From Mycolicibacterium sp. TUM20985 (GTDB lineage Bacteria > Actinomycetota > Actinomycetes > Mycobacteriales > Mycobacteriaceae): 64,000 nt of DNA. The position numbers and the translations under genes are program-made. Location: positions 1,426,001-1,490,000 of the forward strand of contig NZ_AP027291.1 in assembly GCF_030295745.1 (NCBI RefSeq), written 5' to 3'. Numbering within the stretch: position 1 is the first letter of the stretch; every line of letters starts with the position of its first letter. The notes under the pieces are model-generated. The model saw nothing but the letters and a program-made list of their open reading frames with translations, had not been told where the DNA came from and searched no databases. This document shows, one piece after another, positions 18,197 to 27,608 of the stretch.

Positions 18197-19786
18197 TCAG
18201 GGCCCCGGTACCCCGGCGAACGACACCGCGAGCGACTTCTTGTCGACCTTCTCGCCGGCCAGCGTCGGCAGCGGTTCGGCCCGCACCTCCCAGCGGGTGG
18301 GCACCGCGAAGTACGACAGCACGCCCGACACGTGAGCCGTCAGCTCCTCGACACTCGGCGGCTCGGCGCCGGCCTGGTGCACCACCACCGCCACCAGCTC
18401 TTCGCCCAGGTCCGGGTGCGGAATCCCCAGCGCGGCGACCTCCGCGACGGCGGGGTGGCTGGCGATCGCGGCCTCCACGTGCGGGCAGGCGATGTTCTCC
18501 CCGCCCCGGATCACCACGTCCTTGCTCCGACCGTCGATGAACAGATAGCCGTCTTCGGTCAGGTGACCCAGGTCGCCGGAGTGCAACCACCCGTCGGCAT
18601 CCACGGTCTCGGCGTTCACCGCGGGGCCGACCCCCACGTAGCCGTTCATCACGGTGGGGGAGCGGGCCAGCACCTCGCCGATGCCTGCGTCGTCCGGGTC
18701 GGCGATGCGGATCTCCACCACGGGATAGGGCCGCCCGACGGTGCCGGGGTGGACGGCCAGGTCGCGGGCGTCGGCGACGGTGAGGAAGCCGCCCGCCTCG
18801 GTCATCCCCCAGGTATTGCTCAGCCCGCGTTCGCGGAGCCGTGGCAGCTTGGCTCGGATCCGGTCCAACAGCGCCGTCGTCACGGGTGCACCGCCCAACG
18901 GCCACGACTTCAGGCTCGACAGGTCGAACGACGCGAAGTCGGGATGCTCGAGAAGGCGACTGGCCATGGTGGGCACCGCGCCCCACACCTGAACGCCCTC
19001 CCGTTCGATCAGGGCGAGGATCTGGCCCGCGTCGAAGCGGCCCTGGGCCATCACGATCTTCCCGCCGGTCAGGAAGTGGGTCAGCAGGCTCGAGAGGCCA
19101 CCGACGTGGAACATCGGCGTGGTCGCCAGGCTGACGACCTGCGCGGAGTCCGCGTCGAGCAGATGCGGCAACCGGCCCGTGCGCTGCATGATGTCGTGCT
19201 GGTTGCAGATCACCGAACGACGGGACAGCTCAACGGCTTTGGGCATACCCGAACTGCCCGAGGTGAACAGGATCAGCGCGGCCACGTCACCGTCGGTGGC
19301 GACGGTGGAGGACGGCGCGCGACCGCCGTCGACGTCGATCGCCAGGTCGGCGAGCGGGCTGCCGGGCACGTCGATCGACAGCTCGGTATCGCCCAGCACG
19401 TGACGGGGCGCGAGAACCGTTGCGGCATGCTCGATCTCGGCACCGCTCCACCACCGGTTCGCCAGTACGGGGACCGCGCCCGACAGCCACAGGGCCCACA
19501 GCGCCACCACCCACTCGGGGCTGTTGTAGCCGAAGACCATCACCCGGTCACCCGGTCTGATGCCCAGTTCGGCGAGATGCCGAGTGGCGGCGTAGGCGGC
19601 GGCGCGAAAGCCCGCGAAGGTGACTCGGCGCTCGCCGTGGACGAGGAACGTCCTGTCCGTCCACACTTCGGTACCGGACACCAGCTCGTCGAACGACGAC
19701 GGGCTGCAGTCGTAGACCAGACCGGCGTGCCCGCCATAGGTGCCCTCGCTGACCTCCGAGCCCCACACCGGTCGTGGCGCGCTCAC
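18197..19786 (-). CDS. AMP-forming acyl-CoA synthetase / fatty-acyl ligase
   Basis: 529 residues of the ANL superfamily: P-loop ILFTSGSSGMPKAVE (about 171-186), a central NTWGMTEAGG, adenylate-binding DGWLHSGDLGHLTEDGYLFIDGRSKDVVIRGGENI, and the catalytic Lys near the C-terminus (LAGEKVDKKSL). It activates a carboxylic acid to its acyl-adenylate and then usually to the CoA thioester; chain length cannot be read. The GTG at 19786 overlaps the AIM24 gene stop (GTGA), so the two are coupled. Earlier in-frame codons are antisense-free but lie within the AIM24 gene. Confidence 0.9.
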   Translation of the reverse strand: MSAPRPVWGSEVSEGTYGGHAGLVYDCSPSSFDELVSGTEVWTDRTFLVHGERRVTFAGFRAAAYAATRHLAELGIRPGDRVMVFGYNSPEWVVALWALWLSGAVPVLANRWWSGAEIEHAATVLAPRHVLGDTELSIDVPGSPLADLAIDVDGGRAPSSTVATDGDVAALILFTSGSSGMPKAVELSRRSVICNQHDIMQRTGRLPHLLDADSAQVVSLATTPMFHVGGLSSLLTHFLTGGKIVMAQGRFDAGQILALIEREGVQVWGAVPTMASRLLEHPDFASFDLSSLKSWPLGGAPVTTALLDRIRAKLPRLRERGLSNTWGMTEAGGFLTVADARDLAVHPGTVGRPYPVVEIRIADPDDAGIGEVLARSPTVMNGYVGVGPAVNAETVDADGWLHSGDLGHLTEDGYLFIDGRSKDVVIRGGENIACPHVEAAIASHPAVAEVAALGIPHPDLGEELVAVVVHQAGAEPPSVEELTAHVSGVLSYFAVPTRWEVRAEPLPTLAGEKVDKKSLAVSFAGVPGP

Positions 19787-20685
19787 CTCTGCGGCGGGAA
19801 CTGGATGCCCTCCGACGGCTGGACGATGACGAATCCCTGGCCGTGGAACGACACCTGCAGCGCCTCGCCCGAGCCGCGGCCGATCAGGGCGCCCGCCTTG
19901 AAGCTCGCCTTCAACTGGGTCTGTAGGTTCGCTGACCACGCCACGACCGCGTTCGTGTCGGCGAAGGTCGGGGCCTCCGCGGCGTTGAGCACCACCGGCG
20001 GCCCATCCGTGGTTAGCGCCACCCAGCCGGTACCGCGCAGCGTGGTGTTGAACAGTCCGCCCGTCGCGATGCTGCCGCCCTTCACCCGCTCGATGTTCCA
20101 GTCCAGGCCCGACGAGAAGGCCAGGACGTTCTTGCCGCTGATGGACAGGCCGGAGTTGGTCAGGTTCAGCAGGTGCACGTCGTGTGCCAACTCGGCGAGG
20201 AACACGTCGCCCTGGCCCTGGCAGCGCATCAGCGGCACGCCTTCGCCGGTGAAGGCCTTCTTCAGGAACTTGGAGGCGCCGCCGCCCTCGAAAGCGAAGT
20301 CGACGTTGCCCTGGTAAGCGACCATCGAGCCCTGGCGGGCCATGAACGGCTCACCGAGGCGGACGCGCAGCAGTTTGGCGTTCTGGTTCGCGATCGGCTT
20401 GGCTTCCTTTTCGCTGAACCGGCCGTCGACCAGGTCACCGCTGATGCCGGCGAACCCGTCGCCCGCGGGCTGGCCCTGCCCCTGGCCCTGGCCCTGGCCC
20501 TGGCCCTGGCCCGGCTCCTGGATCGAGGCCTGGGGAGTCTGCGGAGCGGGTGCGGCGCCCAACGGCGCCCTGCCCACCTGGCCTTGCTGCGACACCTGGT
20601 CAGACCAGCCCTGGCCGTCCCACCAGCGGTATTCGTACCGGCCCTCGGGATCGGGCTGCCAGCTTCCTTGACCAGGTCCAGACAC
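19783..20685 (-). CDS. AIM24-family protein with N-terminal DUF2510 motif
   Basis: 300 residues from a GTG with an excellent Shine-Dalgarno (GAGGAG, 8 bp). The N-terminus WQPDPEGRYEYRWWDGQGWSDQV is a DUF2510 motif, common in actinobacterial membrane-associated proteins. A low-complexity Gln/Gly linker (seven GQ units) follows, encoded by a hexanucleotide repeat. The rest is an AIM24 domain (LLRVRLGEPFMARQGSMVAYQGNVDF, then EGVPLMRCQGQGDVFLA, then TGWVAL). AIM24 proteins are TRAP-like beta-structures of unknown function. The gene is coupled to an acyl-CoA synthetase, suggesting a lipid- or envelope-related role, but this is inference. Confidence 0.85.
   Translation of the reverse strand: MSGPGQGSWQPDPEGRYEYRWWDGQGWSDQVSQQGQVGRAPLGAAPAPQTPQASIQEPGQGQGQGQGQGQGQPAGDGFAGISGDLVDGRFSEKEAKPIANQNAKLLRVRLGEPFMARQGSMVAYQGNVDFAFEGGGASKFLKKAFTGEGVPLMRCQGQGDVFLAELAHDVHLLNLTNSGLSISGKNVLAFSSGLDWNIERVKGGSIATGGLFNTTLRGTGWVALTTDGPPVVLNAAEAPTFADTNAVVAWSANLQTQLKASFKAGALIGRGSGEALQVSFHGQGFVIVQPSEGIQFPPQR
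20471..20512. repeat. Hexanucleotide microsatellite, seven TGGCCC-type units
   Basis: Seven consecutive 6-bp units of TGGCCC (the second is TGCCCC) encode the Gly-Gln repeat in the AIM24 protein linker. Gain or loss of units keeps the frame, so length variation between strains would be tolerated. Confidence 0.9.
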
Positions 20686-20758
20686 CGTCGTGCTCCTCGG
20701 TTCGATTGTTCGGATCGCTATGACGAACACTATGGCAATGCGGTGGCATGCTGGGGAG

Positions 20759-20962
20759 ATGTCGAAGGAGATCGATCCGGTGCGGGCCCGCAGCGCACTC
20801 GAGGTCGTCAAGCAGCATCCCGGAATGGTCTTGTTCCTGGCCTCGCCGGGCATCGTGGCGGTGGGCGCCGTGTGGTGGCTCGCGAGTCCCGGTTGGGCAG
20901 TCCTGCTGTTGATCGCGCTGGTGGTCGGCGGCGGTGTGGCCGTCAAACGCAAGCTGAGCTGA
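20759..20962 (+). CDS. Small single- or double-span membrane protein
   Basis: 67 residues. A short charged N-terminus (MSKEIDPVRARSALEVVKQHPG) precedes two hydrophobic stretches (MVLFLASPGIVAVGAVWWLA and AVLLLIALVVGGGVAV) and a basic end (KRKLS), predicting a hairpin in the membrane with both ends inside. No family is recognised. The purine-rich GGGGAG abuts the ATG, which is too close for a standard Shine-Dalgarno, so the start is less certain; an upstream in-frame ATG at 20741 is an alternative. It is divergent from the AIM24 gene. Confidence 0.6.
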   Translation: MSKEIDPVRARSALEVVKQHPGMVLFLASPGIVAVGAVWWLASPGWAVLLLIALVVGGGVAVKRKLS

Positions 20963-20997
20963 CCGCCGCGGCTTTCGCTCGTGGAGAAGTCTGCCCC

Positions 20998-21027
20998 GTT
21001 ACAGATGTAACAAGGTAATCATGTAAG
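20998..21027. promoter_or_regulatory. TGTAAC dyad and repeat: probable autoregulatory operator
   Basis: GTTACAGATGTAAC (20998-21011) has perfect 6-bp inverted arms, and ATGTAAG recurs at 21021-21027, two bases before the start codon, giving two ATGTAA half-sites 16 bp apart. The block abuts the ATG at 21029. A factor bound here would block transcription or translation of the downstream gene. Confidence 0.55.
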
Positions 21028-21028
21028 C

Positions 21029-21571
21029 ATGAAACCACATCACCGCGGCCGCTCCGGCGGCTGGAACCAATCCCAACAACCCGACGCGAGCGATGCGCCG
21101 GACTGGATCGCCGGACGCCTGCCGCAGGGCTGGTTCTCGGGCGATCCCACCGTCGTCGTCGACCGTGAGGAGATCACCGTCATCGGCCGTCTCCCCGAAC
21201 CGGAGTCCGAGGAGAGCGACGCCCGCGCGTCGGGTCGTGCCGCACGCTTCCGTGAGGAGACCCGATCGGAGCGCATGCGCATCGCCGACGAGGCGGAGCA
21301 CCGCTACGGCCGCAAGGTCGCCTGGGGCGTCGAAATCGGTGACGAGCGAATCCTGTTCACGCACATCGCGGTACCGGTGATGACGCGGCTGCGGCAACCC
21401 GAGCGCCAGGTGCTCGACACGCTGGTCGACGCCGGGGTGGCCCGGTCGCGGTCCGACGCACTCGTGTGGTCGGTCCGTCTGGTGGGTGAGCACACCGACG
21501 AATGGCTGGGCAAGCTGCGCGAGGCGATGTCGAAGGTCGACGATTTGCGTACCGAGGGCCCCGAACTCTGA
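21029..21571 (+). CDS. Uncharacterised actinobacterial protein with ribbon-helix-helix-like C-terminus
   Basis: 180 residues, no named family recognised. The N-terminus is Gly/Gln/Ser-rich and presumably disordered. A beta-type segment follows (DWIAGRLPQGWFSGDPTVVVDREEITVIGRLP), then a charged helix (RAARFREETRSERMRIADEAEHRYGRKVAWG), then RLRQPERQVLDTLVDAGVARSRSDALVWSVRLVGEHTDEWL, which resembles the helix-turn-helix part of ribbon-helix-helix regulators (R-S-R-S-D-A-L). With the dyad immediately upstream, an autoregulated DNA-binding role is plausible but unproven. It converges on the molybdopterin gene across a nested hairpin. Confidence 0.7.
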   Translation: MKPHHRGRSGGWNQSQQPDASDAPDWIAGRLPQGWFSGDPTVVVDREEITVIGRLPEPESEESDARASGRAARFREETRSERMRIADEAEHRYGRKVAWGVEIGDERILFTHIAVPVMTRLRQPERQVLDTLVDAGVARSRSDALVWSVRLVGEHTDEWLGKLREAMSKVDDLRTEGPEL

Positions 21572-21579
21572 CCCCCTGC

Positions 21580-21632
21580 GCGATTTCGGCGTGATTGGTC
21601 GCGCTCACCGCGACTGAACACGCCGAAGTCGC
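21580..21632. terminator. Nested-hairpin intergenic element, copy 1
   Basis: Outer arms GCGATTTCGGCGTG (21580-21593) and CACGCCGAAGTCGC (21619-21632) pair over 14 bp with one G-U; inside lies a second perfect 6-bp stem GTCGCG / CGCGAC with loop CTCAC. It fills the gap between two converging genes, so it probably ends both transcripts. The same architecture recurs at 34818-34872. Confidence 0.75.
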
Positions 21633-21636
21633 ACGT

Positions 21637-23799
21637 TCAGACGCGCTCGACCCCGACGAACGTCGAGCTGAGCGCGGACGTCTGTGACAGCGGGTCGACG
21701 TCAGCGCCGACCAGCAGGTTGCGGTTGACGCCAAAGGACTGGGGCTCGGCTCCGCCGCGGGGATCGAAGATCCTCGAACCCCAGCCGTGGTCGACCACGA
21801 CGTGGCCGCGGCGGAGCCGGTCCGACAGTTCGGCATCCAATTCGATCGCGCCGACCGGGGAGAAGACCCGCACCCGGTCACCATCGCCGACGCCGAGCGC
21901 GGCCGCGTCCTCCGGGTGGAGCAGCACCCCGTTGCCCTTGCCGCCCGGGTGAAGGCCCGGTAGTTCGTTGAGCCAGGAATTCATCGAGTGCCTGCGCCGC
22001 CGGTTGCCCAGAGCGAACGGATAGCGGTGCGGCGCAACGGGGGCCGGGGCGGCCAGGAGTTCGCGCGCCCTGGCGACGAACTCAGGCGGTGCGGCGTGCA
22101 CCCGCGCGTCCTTCGTGCGCAATGCGCCCCGGAAGTGGCCGAACTCGCGCGGACCCAGCACGATGCCGTGTGGGTGGGCGATGAGCTCACGCCAGGTGAT
22201 CTTGTGGCCGTTGACCTTTCGCGCGAGTCGGATGAACAGCCGGTCGAGCCAGTGCGGACCGAACGCCCACGCGGGCCGCCCGGTCACCGCCGCCAACCGC
22301 CTACTGGCCCCGATGAAGGCATTGAACCCCTTCACACCGAACAACGGCCGGCGCATGGCGATCGCGAGATCGACGAAGATCTGCCATTCCTGTCTTGCCC
22401 CCGACGGCGGCTCGACGGCCTTGACGCCGTACTGGACGAACGGTTCGTCGTGCATGCTGCTGGTGAACGTCAGCAGATCATCGCGTTCCAGCCAGTGCAC
22501 GGCGGGCAGCAGCCAGTCCGCATGCCGGTGACTCTCGCGCTGGACCAGGTCGAGGATCACGAGCAGGTCCAGCTGCGCGAGGGCCTCGTCGAGTGCGTCG
22601 CCGCGCGGGCCCGACACCACCGGGTTGCCGCAGTTGATCAGCATCGCCCGAATTTGACCAGGACCGGGTGTGGTGATCTCGTCGGGCAATTCGGCCAGCG
22701 CATGCGCCCCGGCAACCATCTCGCGGCCCGCCAGGCGGCTGCGATGGGGCTTGGTCTTGGCGAGTCCAGCCAACCGCAGTGCATCGAAGTAACCCGGTTC
22801 GAAACGGCGCCCGCCGGGTCGGTCCATCCGGCCGGTGATCACGTTGAGGACGTGGCCCAGCCATTCGCCGACGGTGCCCGCGGCATGCAGCGAGATCCCG
22901 GTGCGCGTGACGACCATGGCGCCTCTCGCAGAGGCGAAATCGCGTGCGACGCCCGCGATTCGATCACGGTCGATACCGCAGCGGGTGGCCAGCTCGTCGA
23001 GGTCTGCCTGCGCGACCAGGGCCCGCAGGTCAGGAACGCCGGTGGCCAGCTCGGCGCAGTCCTCGGCGTGCTCGAGTCCTTCGTCGAGGATGACCTTCAC
23101 CATCGCCAGCAGCAGCGCCCAGTCCTGACCTGGTCGTACCTCTAGGTGGACGTCGGCCTTGTCCGCGGACTCCGTGCGGAGCGGGTCCACCACCACGATG
23201 GTGGCGCCGTCGGCCTGCCGGGCCAAGGCGCGGCGCCATCCGCCGGGTACCGTCTCCAGCCAATTCCAGGCGCTGACTGCGGGATTGGTGCCCACGAGGA
23301 GGAAGTAGTCGCAGTTGTCGACGTCGGAGACGGGCGCCATCAACGACGAGCCATACATCGCCTCAGCGACGACGTGCAGCGCGTTCTGGTCGATTGAGCC
23401 GACGGCGTAGCGGCTGCCGGTTCCCACCGCGTCCATCCAGGCGTTCATGAACAGCACGTTGGACGACGAGTGTCCGGACGGGTTGCCGTAGTACGCGCCG
23501 ATCGCATCGGGTCCGTCCGCCTCGATCAGGGCGTTCATCCGGTCGGCGATATCGCGGATCGCCTCGTCCCAGGTGGACTCGACGTACCCATCGCCGACCC
23601 GGCGCATTGGCGCGAGGATGCGGCGCGGGTGCTCGACGAGCTGGTTGGCCGTGCGTCCCTTGGCGCAGAAGTCCTCCCAGCTGTGCGGGTTCTGCTTGTC
23701 GGCCGAGATCTTGGTGACCCTGTCGTCCTCGACCGTCACCTCGAGTCCGCAGGACGCCATGCAGTACCGACAGAAGGTGTGCACGGTCCGCTGCGTCAT
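21637..23799 (-). CDS. Molybdopterin-dependent oxidoreductase (formate dehydrogenase/nitrate reductase superfamily)
   Basis: 720 residues. The N-terminus carries a 4Fe-4S site, C10-x2-C13-x3-C17 and C45 (HTFCRYCMASCGLE, then EDFCAKGRTANQL). The molybdopterin-binding core follows (SWEDFCAKG region, WDEAIRDIADRMNAL, GSIDQNALHVVAEAMYGSS, LVGTNPAVSAWNWLETV), and a C-terminal molydopterin dinucleotide-binding domain includes HSMNSWLNELPGL and GDRVRVFSPVGAIELDAEL. No selenocysteine codon is seen. It lacks a Tat signal, so it is probably cytoplasmic. Substrate and electron partner are not evident; there is no adjacent Fe-S or membrane subunit. Confidence 0.88.
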   Translation of the reverse strand: MTQRTVHTFCRYCMASCGLEVTVEDDRVTKISADKQNPHSWEDFCAKGRTANQLVEHPRRILAPMRRVGDGYVESTWDEAIRDIADRMNALIEADGPDAIGAYYGNPSGHSSSNVLFMNAWMDAVGTGSRYAVGSIDQNALHVVAEAMYGSSLMAPVSDVDNCDYFLLVGTNPAVSAWNWLETVPGGWRRALARQADGATIVVVDPLRTESADKADVHLEVRPGQDWALLLAMVKVILDEGLEHAEDCAELATGVPDLRALVAQADLDELATRCGIDRDRIAGVARDFASARGAMVVTRTGISLHAAGTVGEWLGHVLNVITGRMDRPGGRRFEPGYFDALRLAGLAKTKPHRSRLAGREMVAGAHALAELPDEITTPGPGQIRAMLINCGNPVVSGPRGDALDEALAQLDLLVILDLVQRESHRHADWLLPAVHWLERDDLLTFTSSMHDEPFVQYGVKAVEPPSGARQEWQIFVDLAIAMRRPLFGVKGFNAFIGASRRLAAVTGRPAWAFGPHWLDRLFIRLARKVNGHKITWRELIAHPHGIVLGPREFGHFRGALRTKDARVHAAPPEFVARARELLAAPAPVAPHRYPFALGNRRRRHSMNSWLNELPGLHPGGKGNGVLLHPEDAAALGVGDGDRVRVFSPVGAIELDAELSDRLRRGHVVVDHGWGSRIFDPRGGAEPQSFGVNRNLLVGADVDPLSQTSALSSTFVGVERV

Positions 23800-23840
23800 C
23801 GCCCCGACACTACGGTCGATGCCGCCGTCTGTGAGGGGAA

Positions 23841-25742
23841 CTACGCCTGCGTCATCGACCAGTACTCACCGTGCCGGGCGATCAGCTCATCGTGGGTGCC
23901 CCGTTCGACGATCCTGCCCGCCTCCATCACCAGGATGACGTCGGCATCGCGAATGGTCGAAAGCCGGTGCGCGATGATGAAACTCGTCCGGTCGCCGCGC
24001 AGCTCGGCGGTGGCCTGCTGGATCAACAGCTCGGTGCGGGTGTCGACCGAGCTGGTGGCCTCGTCGAGGATCAGCAGACTCGGCTGGGCGAGGATGGCTC
24101 TGGCGATCGTGATCAGCTGCTTCTCGCCGGCGCTGATGTTGCCGCCGTCGTCGGTGATGCGGGTCTGGTAACCGTCGGGCAGGGTCGCGACGAAGCGGTC
24201 GACGTGTGCGGCCCTGGCCGCCTCCACCACCTGCTGCTCGTCGGCGTCGGGTCGGCCGTAGGCGATGTTGTCGTAGATGGTCCCGCCGAAGAGCCAGGTG
24301 TCCTGCAGCACCATGCCGATGCTGGAGCGCAGGGCGTGGCGGCTCATCGCAGTGATGTCGACCCCGTCGATCAGGATCCGGCCGGAGTCCACCTCGTAGA
24401 ACCGCATCAGCAGGTTCACCAGCGTGGTCTTGCCCGCCCCGGTGGGGCCCACGATGGCGACGGTGCTGCCCGGTTCGGCGACCAGCGACAGGTCCTCGAT
24501 GATCGGTGTGCCCGGCCGGTACGCGAAGTCGACGCGCTCGAACTCCACCCGGCCCGGCCCTCGTCGTCCGGTGTTCGAGTCCGGCGGATCGGGCGTCTGC
24601 TCCTCGGTGTCGAGTAGGTCGAAGACTCGCTCCGCACTGGCGATTCCGGACTGCAGCGTGTTGTACATCGCGGCGACCTGCGTCAGGGGCTGGTTGAACT
24701 GGCGGACGTACTGAATGAACGCCTGGATGCTGCCGAGCGTGATCTGCCCCGTCGCCACCTGCAGGCCGCCGACCACCGCGACGGCGACGTAACTCAGGTT
24801 TCCAACGAACGTCGTCGCCGGTGACACCAGCCCCGACAGGAACTGGGCGCCGAAGCCGGCGCGGTACACGTCGCCGTTGAGTTCGCGGAACCTGTCCTCG
24901 GCCAGCGCCCGGTGCCCGAACGTCTTGACGACGGTGAAACCGCTGTAGGTCTCCTCGACGTGGGCGTTGAGACGTCCGACGTTGCGCCACTGCGCGATGA
25001 ACTGATCGCGGCTGCGCCGGGCGATGGTGCGGGTTGCCCACAGCGACAACGGCACCGTCAGCACCGTGATCAAGGCCAGCAGTGGGGAGAGGATCACCAT
25101 CATCACCAACACCGCGACGACGGTCAGGATCGAGGTCAGCAGCTGGCTGATCGTCATCGACAGGGACGACTGGATGTTGTCGACGTCGTTGGTGACTCGG
25201 CTGAGGACCTCCCCCCGTTGCCGTGAGTCGAAGTACGACAGCGGTAGCCGGTGCACCTTGTCCTCGACGTCGGAGCGCAGCGCCACCATGGTCCGCTGGA
25301 TGATCACGTTCAGCAGCCGGGCCTGCACCCAGAGCATCAGGGCCGCCACGAGATACAGCGCCAGCGCGAGCAGCAGGGTACGGCCGACGGCATCGAAGTC
25401 GACGCCGCGCCCCGGCACTACGTTCATCCCCGACAGCAGGTCGGCGAAGGTCTGGTCACCACGCGCCCTGGCCGCCTCGATCGCCTGTTCCTTGGTGATG
25501 CCGGCGGGCAGCTGTCTGCCGATGACGCCGCTGAACAACAGGTCCGTCGCGTGCCCCAGGATCAGGGGGCCGACCACCCCGATGCCGATGCCGACGATAC
25601 CGAGCAGCAACACCACCGCCGTCGGCAGACGTTGCGGGGTAAGTCTTCTCAGCAGCCGCAGCGCAGTGCCCGTGAAGTCCTTGGACCGTTCGGCCGGCGC
25701 GTCGAGGCCCGCGTTCAGTCGCCCTCCGATCGGCCGGGTCAT
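23841..25742 (-). CDS. ABC exporter half-transporter with canonical Walker B (Rv1272c-like)
   Basis: 633 residues: six membrane helices (about 30-350) followed by a nucleotide-binding domain. Walker A is GPTGAGKT, Walker [13 protein letters not shown] with the catalytic Glu intact, but the signature is degenerate (ISAGEKQ instead of LSGGQ). Its partner is encoded immediately upstream with an ATGA overlap (25739-25742). Together they should form a heterodimeric exporter-fold pump with one working and one degenerate ATP site. Work on the M. tuberculosis counterpart has linked it to fatty-acid transport; the substrate here is unknown. Confidence 0.9.
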   Translation of the reverse strand: MTRPIGGRLNAGLDAPAERSKDFTGTALRLLRRLTPQRLPTAVVLLLGIVGIGIGVVGPLILGHATDLLFSGVIGRQLPAGITKEQAIEAARARGDQTFADLLSGMNVVPGRGVDFDAVGRTLLLALALYLVAALMLWVQARLLNVIIQRTMVALRSDVEDKVHRLPLSYFDSRQRGEVLSRVTNDVDNIQSSLSMTISQLLTSILTVVAVLVMMVILSPLLALITVLTVPLSLWATRTIARRSRDQFIAQWRNVGRLNAHVEETYSGFTVVKTFGHRALAEDRFRELNGDVYRAGFGAQFLSGLVSPATTFVGNLSYVAVAVVGGLQVATGQITLGSIQAFIQYVRQFNQPLTQVAAMYNTLQSGIASAERVFDLLDTEEQTPDPPDSNTGRRGPGRVEFERVDFAYRPGTPIIEDLSLVAEPGSTVAIVGPTGAGKTTLVNLLMRFYEVDSGRILIDGVDITAMSRHALRSSIGMVLQDTWLFGGTIYDNIAYGRPDADEQQVVEAARAAHVDRFVATLPDGYQTRITDDGGNISAGEKQLITIARAILAQPSLLILDEATSSVDTRTELLIQQATAELRGDRTSFIIAHRLSTIRDADVILVMEAGRIVERGTHDELIARHGEYWSMTQA

Positions 25743-27478
25743 CGGAGATCACCCACTTCGCTGAACGCCTGCGAGTCGGCGAACTCCGCATACACGGGGC
25801 AGGAGCCGATCAGCGTGTCGTGCCTGCCGGTGCCGACGACCGCGCCGTCGTCGATGACGACGATCTGGTCGGCCTCGATCACCGTCGAAATGCGTTGCGA
25901 GACGATGACGACCGTCGATTCCGCCGACACCTCGGCGAGCGCCGCGCGCACGCGCGCATCCGTGTGCACGTCCAGCGCCGAGAAGGCGTCGTCGAACAGG
26001 TAGACCGCCGGTCGGCGGATGACGGCCCGCGCGATGGCAAGCCGCTGCCGCTGCCCGCCGGAGAAGTTGATGCCGCCCTGCGCGACGCGCATCTCCAATC
26101 CGTCGGGGTGCGCCGACACGAAGGAGTCCGCCGACGCCACGCGCAGCGCCTCCCACATCTCGTCGTCGGTCGCGTCCGCCTTGCCATAGCGAAGGTTTTC
26201 GGCGACCGTCCCCGTGAACAGGTAACCGCGCTGGGGTACCAGTCCGATCGTCGACCAGAGGTCCTCGACGTCGTAGTCGCGCACGTCGATGCCGTCGACG
26301 GTCACGGCGCCGCCGGTGACGTCAAACAGGCGACAGATCAAGGAGATCAGCGTCGACTTGCCCGATCCCGTCGACCCGACCACGGCGGTGGTGGTTCCGG
26401 GGCGTGCCGTGAACGAGATCCCCTGCAGCACCGGGCGGTCGGCGCCCGGGTAGCTGAACGTGGCGTCGACGAGTTCGATCGAACCGGTCGCGGCGGCGGG
26501 TCGGACCGGTGTCTCGGGGCTGGTGATCGCCGGTGTCGTGGACAGCACCTCGGAGATGCGCTCGGCGCACACCGAGGCGCGCGGCAGCATCACCAACAGG
26601 ATCGTCGCCATCAGCACGGCCATCAGGATCTGCATGAAGTAGGACAGGAAGGCGATGAGGGAACCAACCTGCATCTCGCCCGAGTCGATCCGCATGCCGC
26701 CAAACCAGATCAGCGCCACGCTCGACACGTTGATCACCAGCGTCGTCACCGGCAGCATCAGGGCCTGCAGGCGTCCCACCGTCAGCGCGGTGTCAGCCAG
26801 TGCCTGGTTGGCCTCGGCGAACCGCTCCCGCTCGAACGGTTCCCTGGCGAACGCACGGATGACCCGGATGCCCGAGAGCTGCTCGCGCAGAACGCGATTG
26901 ATACCGTCGATCAATCGTTGCATGGCCCTGAAGAACGGCAACAGCTTCGAGACGATCCAGTAGTTGGACAACCCCAGTAGCGGCACGCTGATCATCAGCA
27001 GCCACGACAATCCGGCGTTCTGGTGGATGGCCATGAAGATCCCGCCGATGCACATGATCGGTGCGGCGATCAGCATCGTGCACGTCATCTGGAGCAGCAC
27101 CTGGATCTGCTGGACGTCGTTGGTGGTGCGCGTCAGCAGCGTCGGCGCGCCGAAGCGGGCGGTCTCCTCTGCCGACAATCCGGTGACGTGATGGAACATC
27201 GCCGAGCGCAGGTCGCGACCGAAGCCCATGCCCACGCGGGACCCGAAGTAGACGGCGCCGACCGCACACACCACCTGCAGTGCGGTGACGCCGAGCATCA
27301 TTATGCCCAGTTCGACGATCCTGGCGGTGTCACCCGTGGCCACGCCGTCGTCGATGATCGCGGCGTTGATGGTCGGCAGGTACAACGACGCCAGTGTGCT
27401 GATCACCTGGAACGCGGCGACGATGGCGACCGGCCCGCGGTAGGGCCCCGCATACCGTCGCAGCAACGCCCAGAGCAT
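25739..27478 (-). CDS. ABC exporter half-transporter with non-canonical Walker B (Rv1273c-like)
   Basis: 579 residues from the ATG at 27478, where the protein begins [15 protein letters not shown] as in its mycobacterial homologues; an in-frame ATG at 27511 would add 11 residues. Six membrane helices precede the nucleotide-binding domain: Walker A GSTGSGKS, signature FSGGQRQR intact, but Walker B ends [11 protein letters not shown], with Asp where the catalytic Glu should be. This is the complement of the partner's defects, so the heterodimer has exactly one complete ATP site. First gene of the two-gene minus-strand unit, divergent from lprB. Confidence 0.9.
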   Translation of the reverse strand: MLWALLRRYAGPYRGPVAIVAAFQVISTLASLYLPTINAAIIDDGVATGDTARIVELGIMMLGVTALQVVCAVGAVYFGSRVGMGFGRDLRSAMFHHVTGLSAEETARFGAPTLLTRTTNDVQQIQVLLQMTCTMLIAAPIMCIGGIFMAIHQNAGLSWLLMISVPLLGLSNYWIVSKLLPFFRAMQRLIDGINRVLREQLSGIRVIRAFAREPFERERFAEANQALADTALTVGRLQALMLPVTTLVINVSSVALIWFGGMRIDSGEMQVGSLIAFLSYFMQILMAVLMATILLVMLPRASVCAERISEVLSTTPAITSPETPVRPAAATGSIELVDATFSYPGADRPVLQGISFTARPGTTTAVVGSTGSGKSTLISLICRLFDVTGGAVTVDGIDVRDYDVEDLWSTIGLVPQRGYLFTGTVAENLRYGKADATDDEMWEALRVASADSFVSAHPDGLEMRVAQGGINFSGGQRQRLAIARAVIRRPAVYLFDDAFSALDVHTDARVRAALAEVSAESTVVIVSQRISTVIEADQIVVIDDGAVVGTGRHDTLIGSCPVYAEFADSQAFSEVGDLR

Positions 27479-27608
27479 CACGCAACTGTCGCACACCGCG
27501 TCGTCGCCCATCCGGTGCGCCCGTAACCATGAATTTGCTTAGAAAACTCCTGGTCAGTCGGCATGTCGGTGGTTGTGCCTCAAGGCTGCCGCTACAGTGT
27601 CGGGCGTG

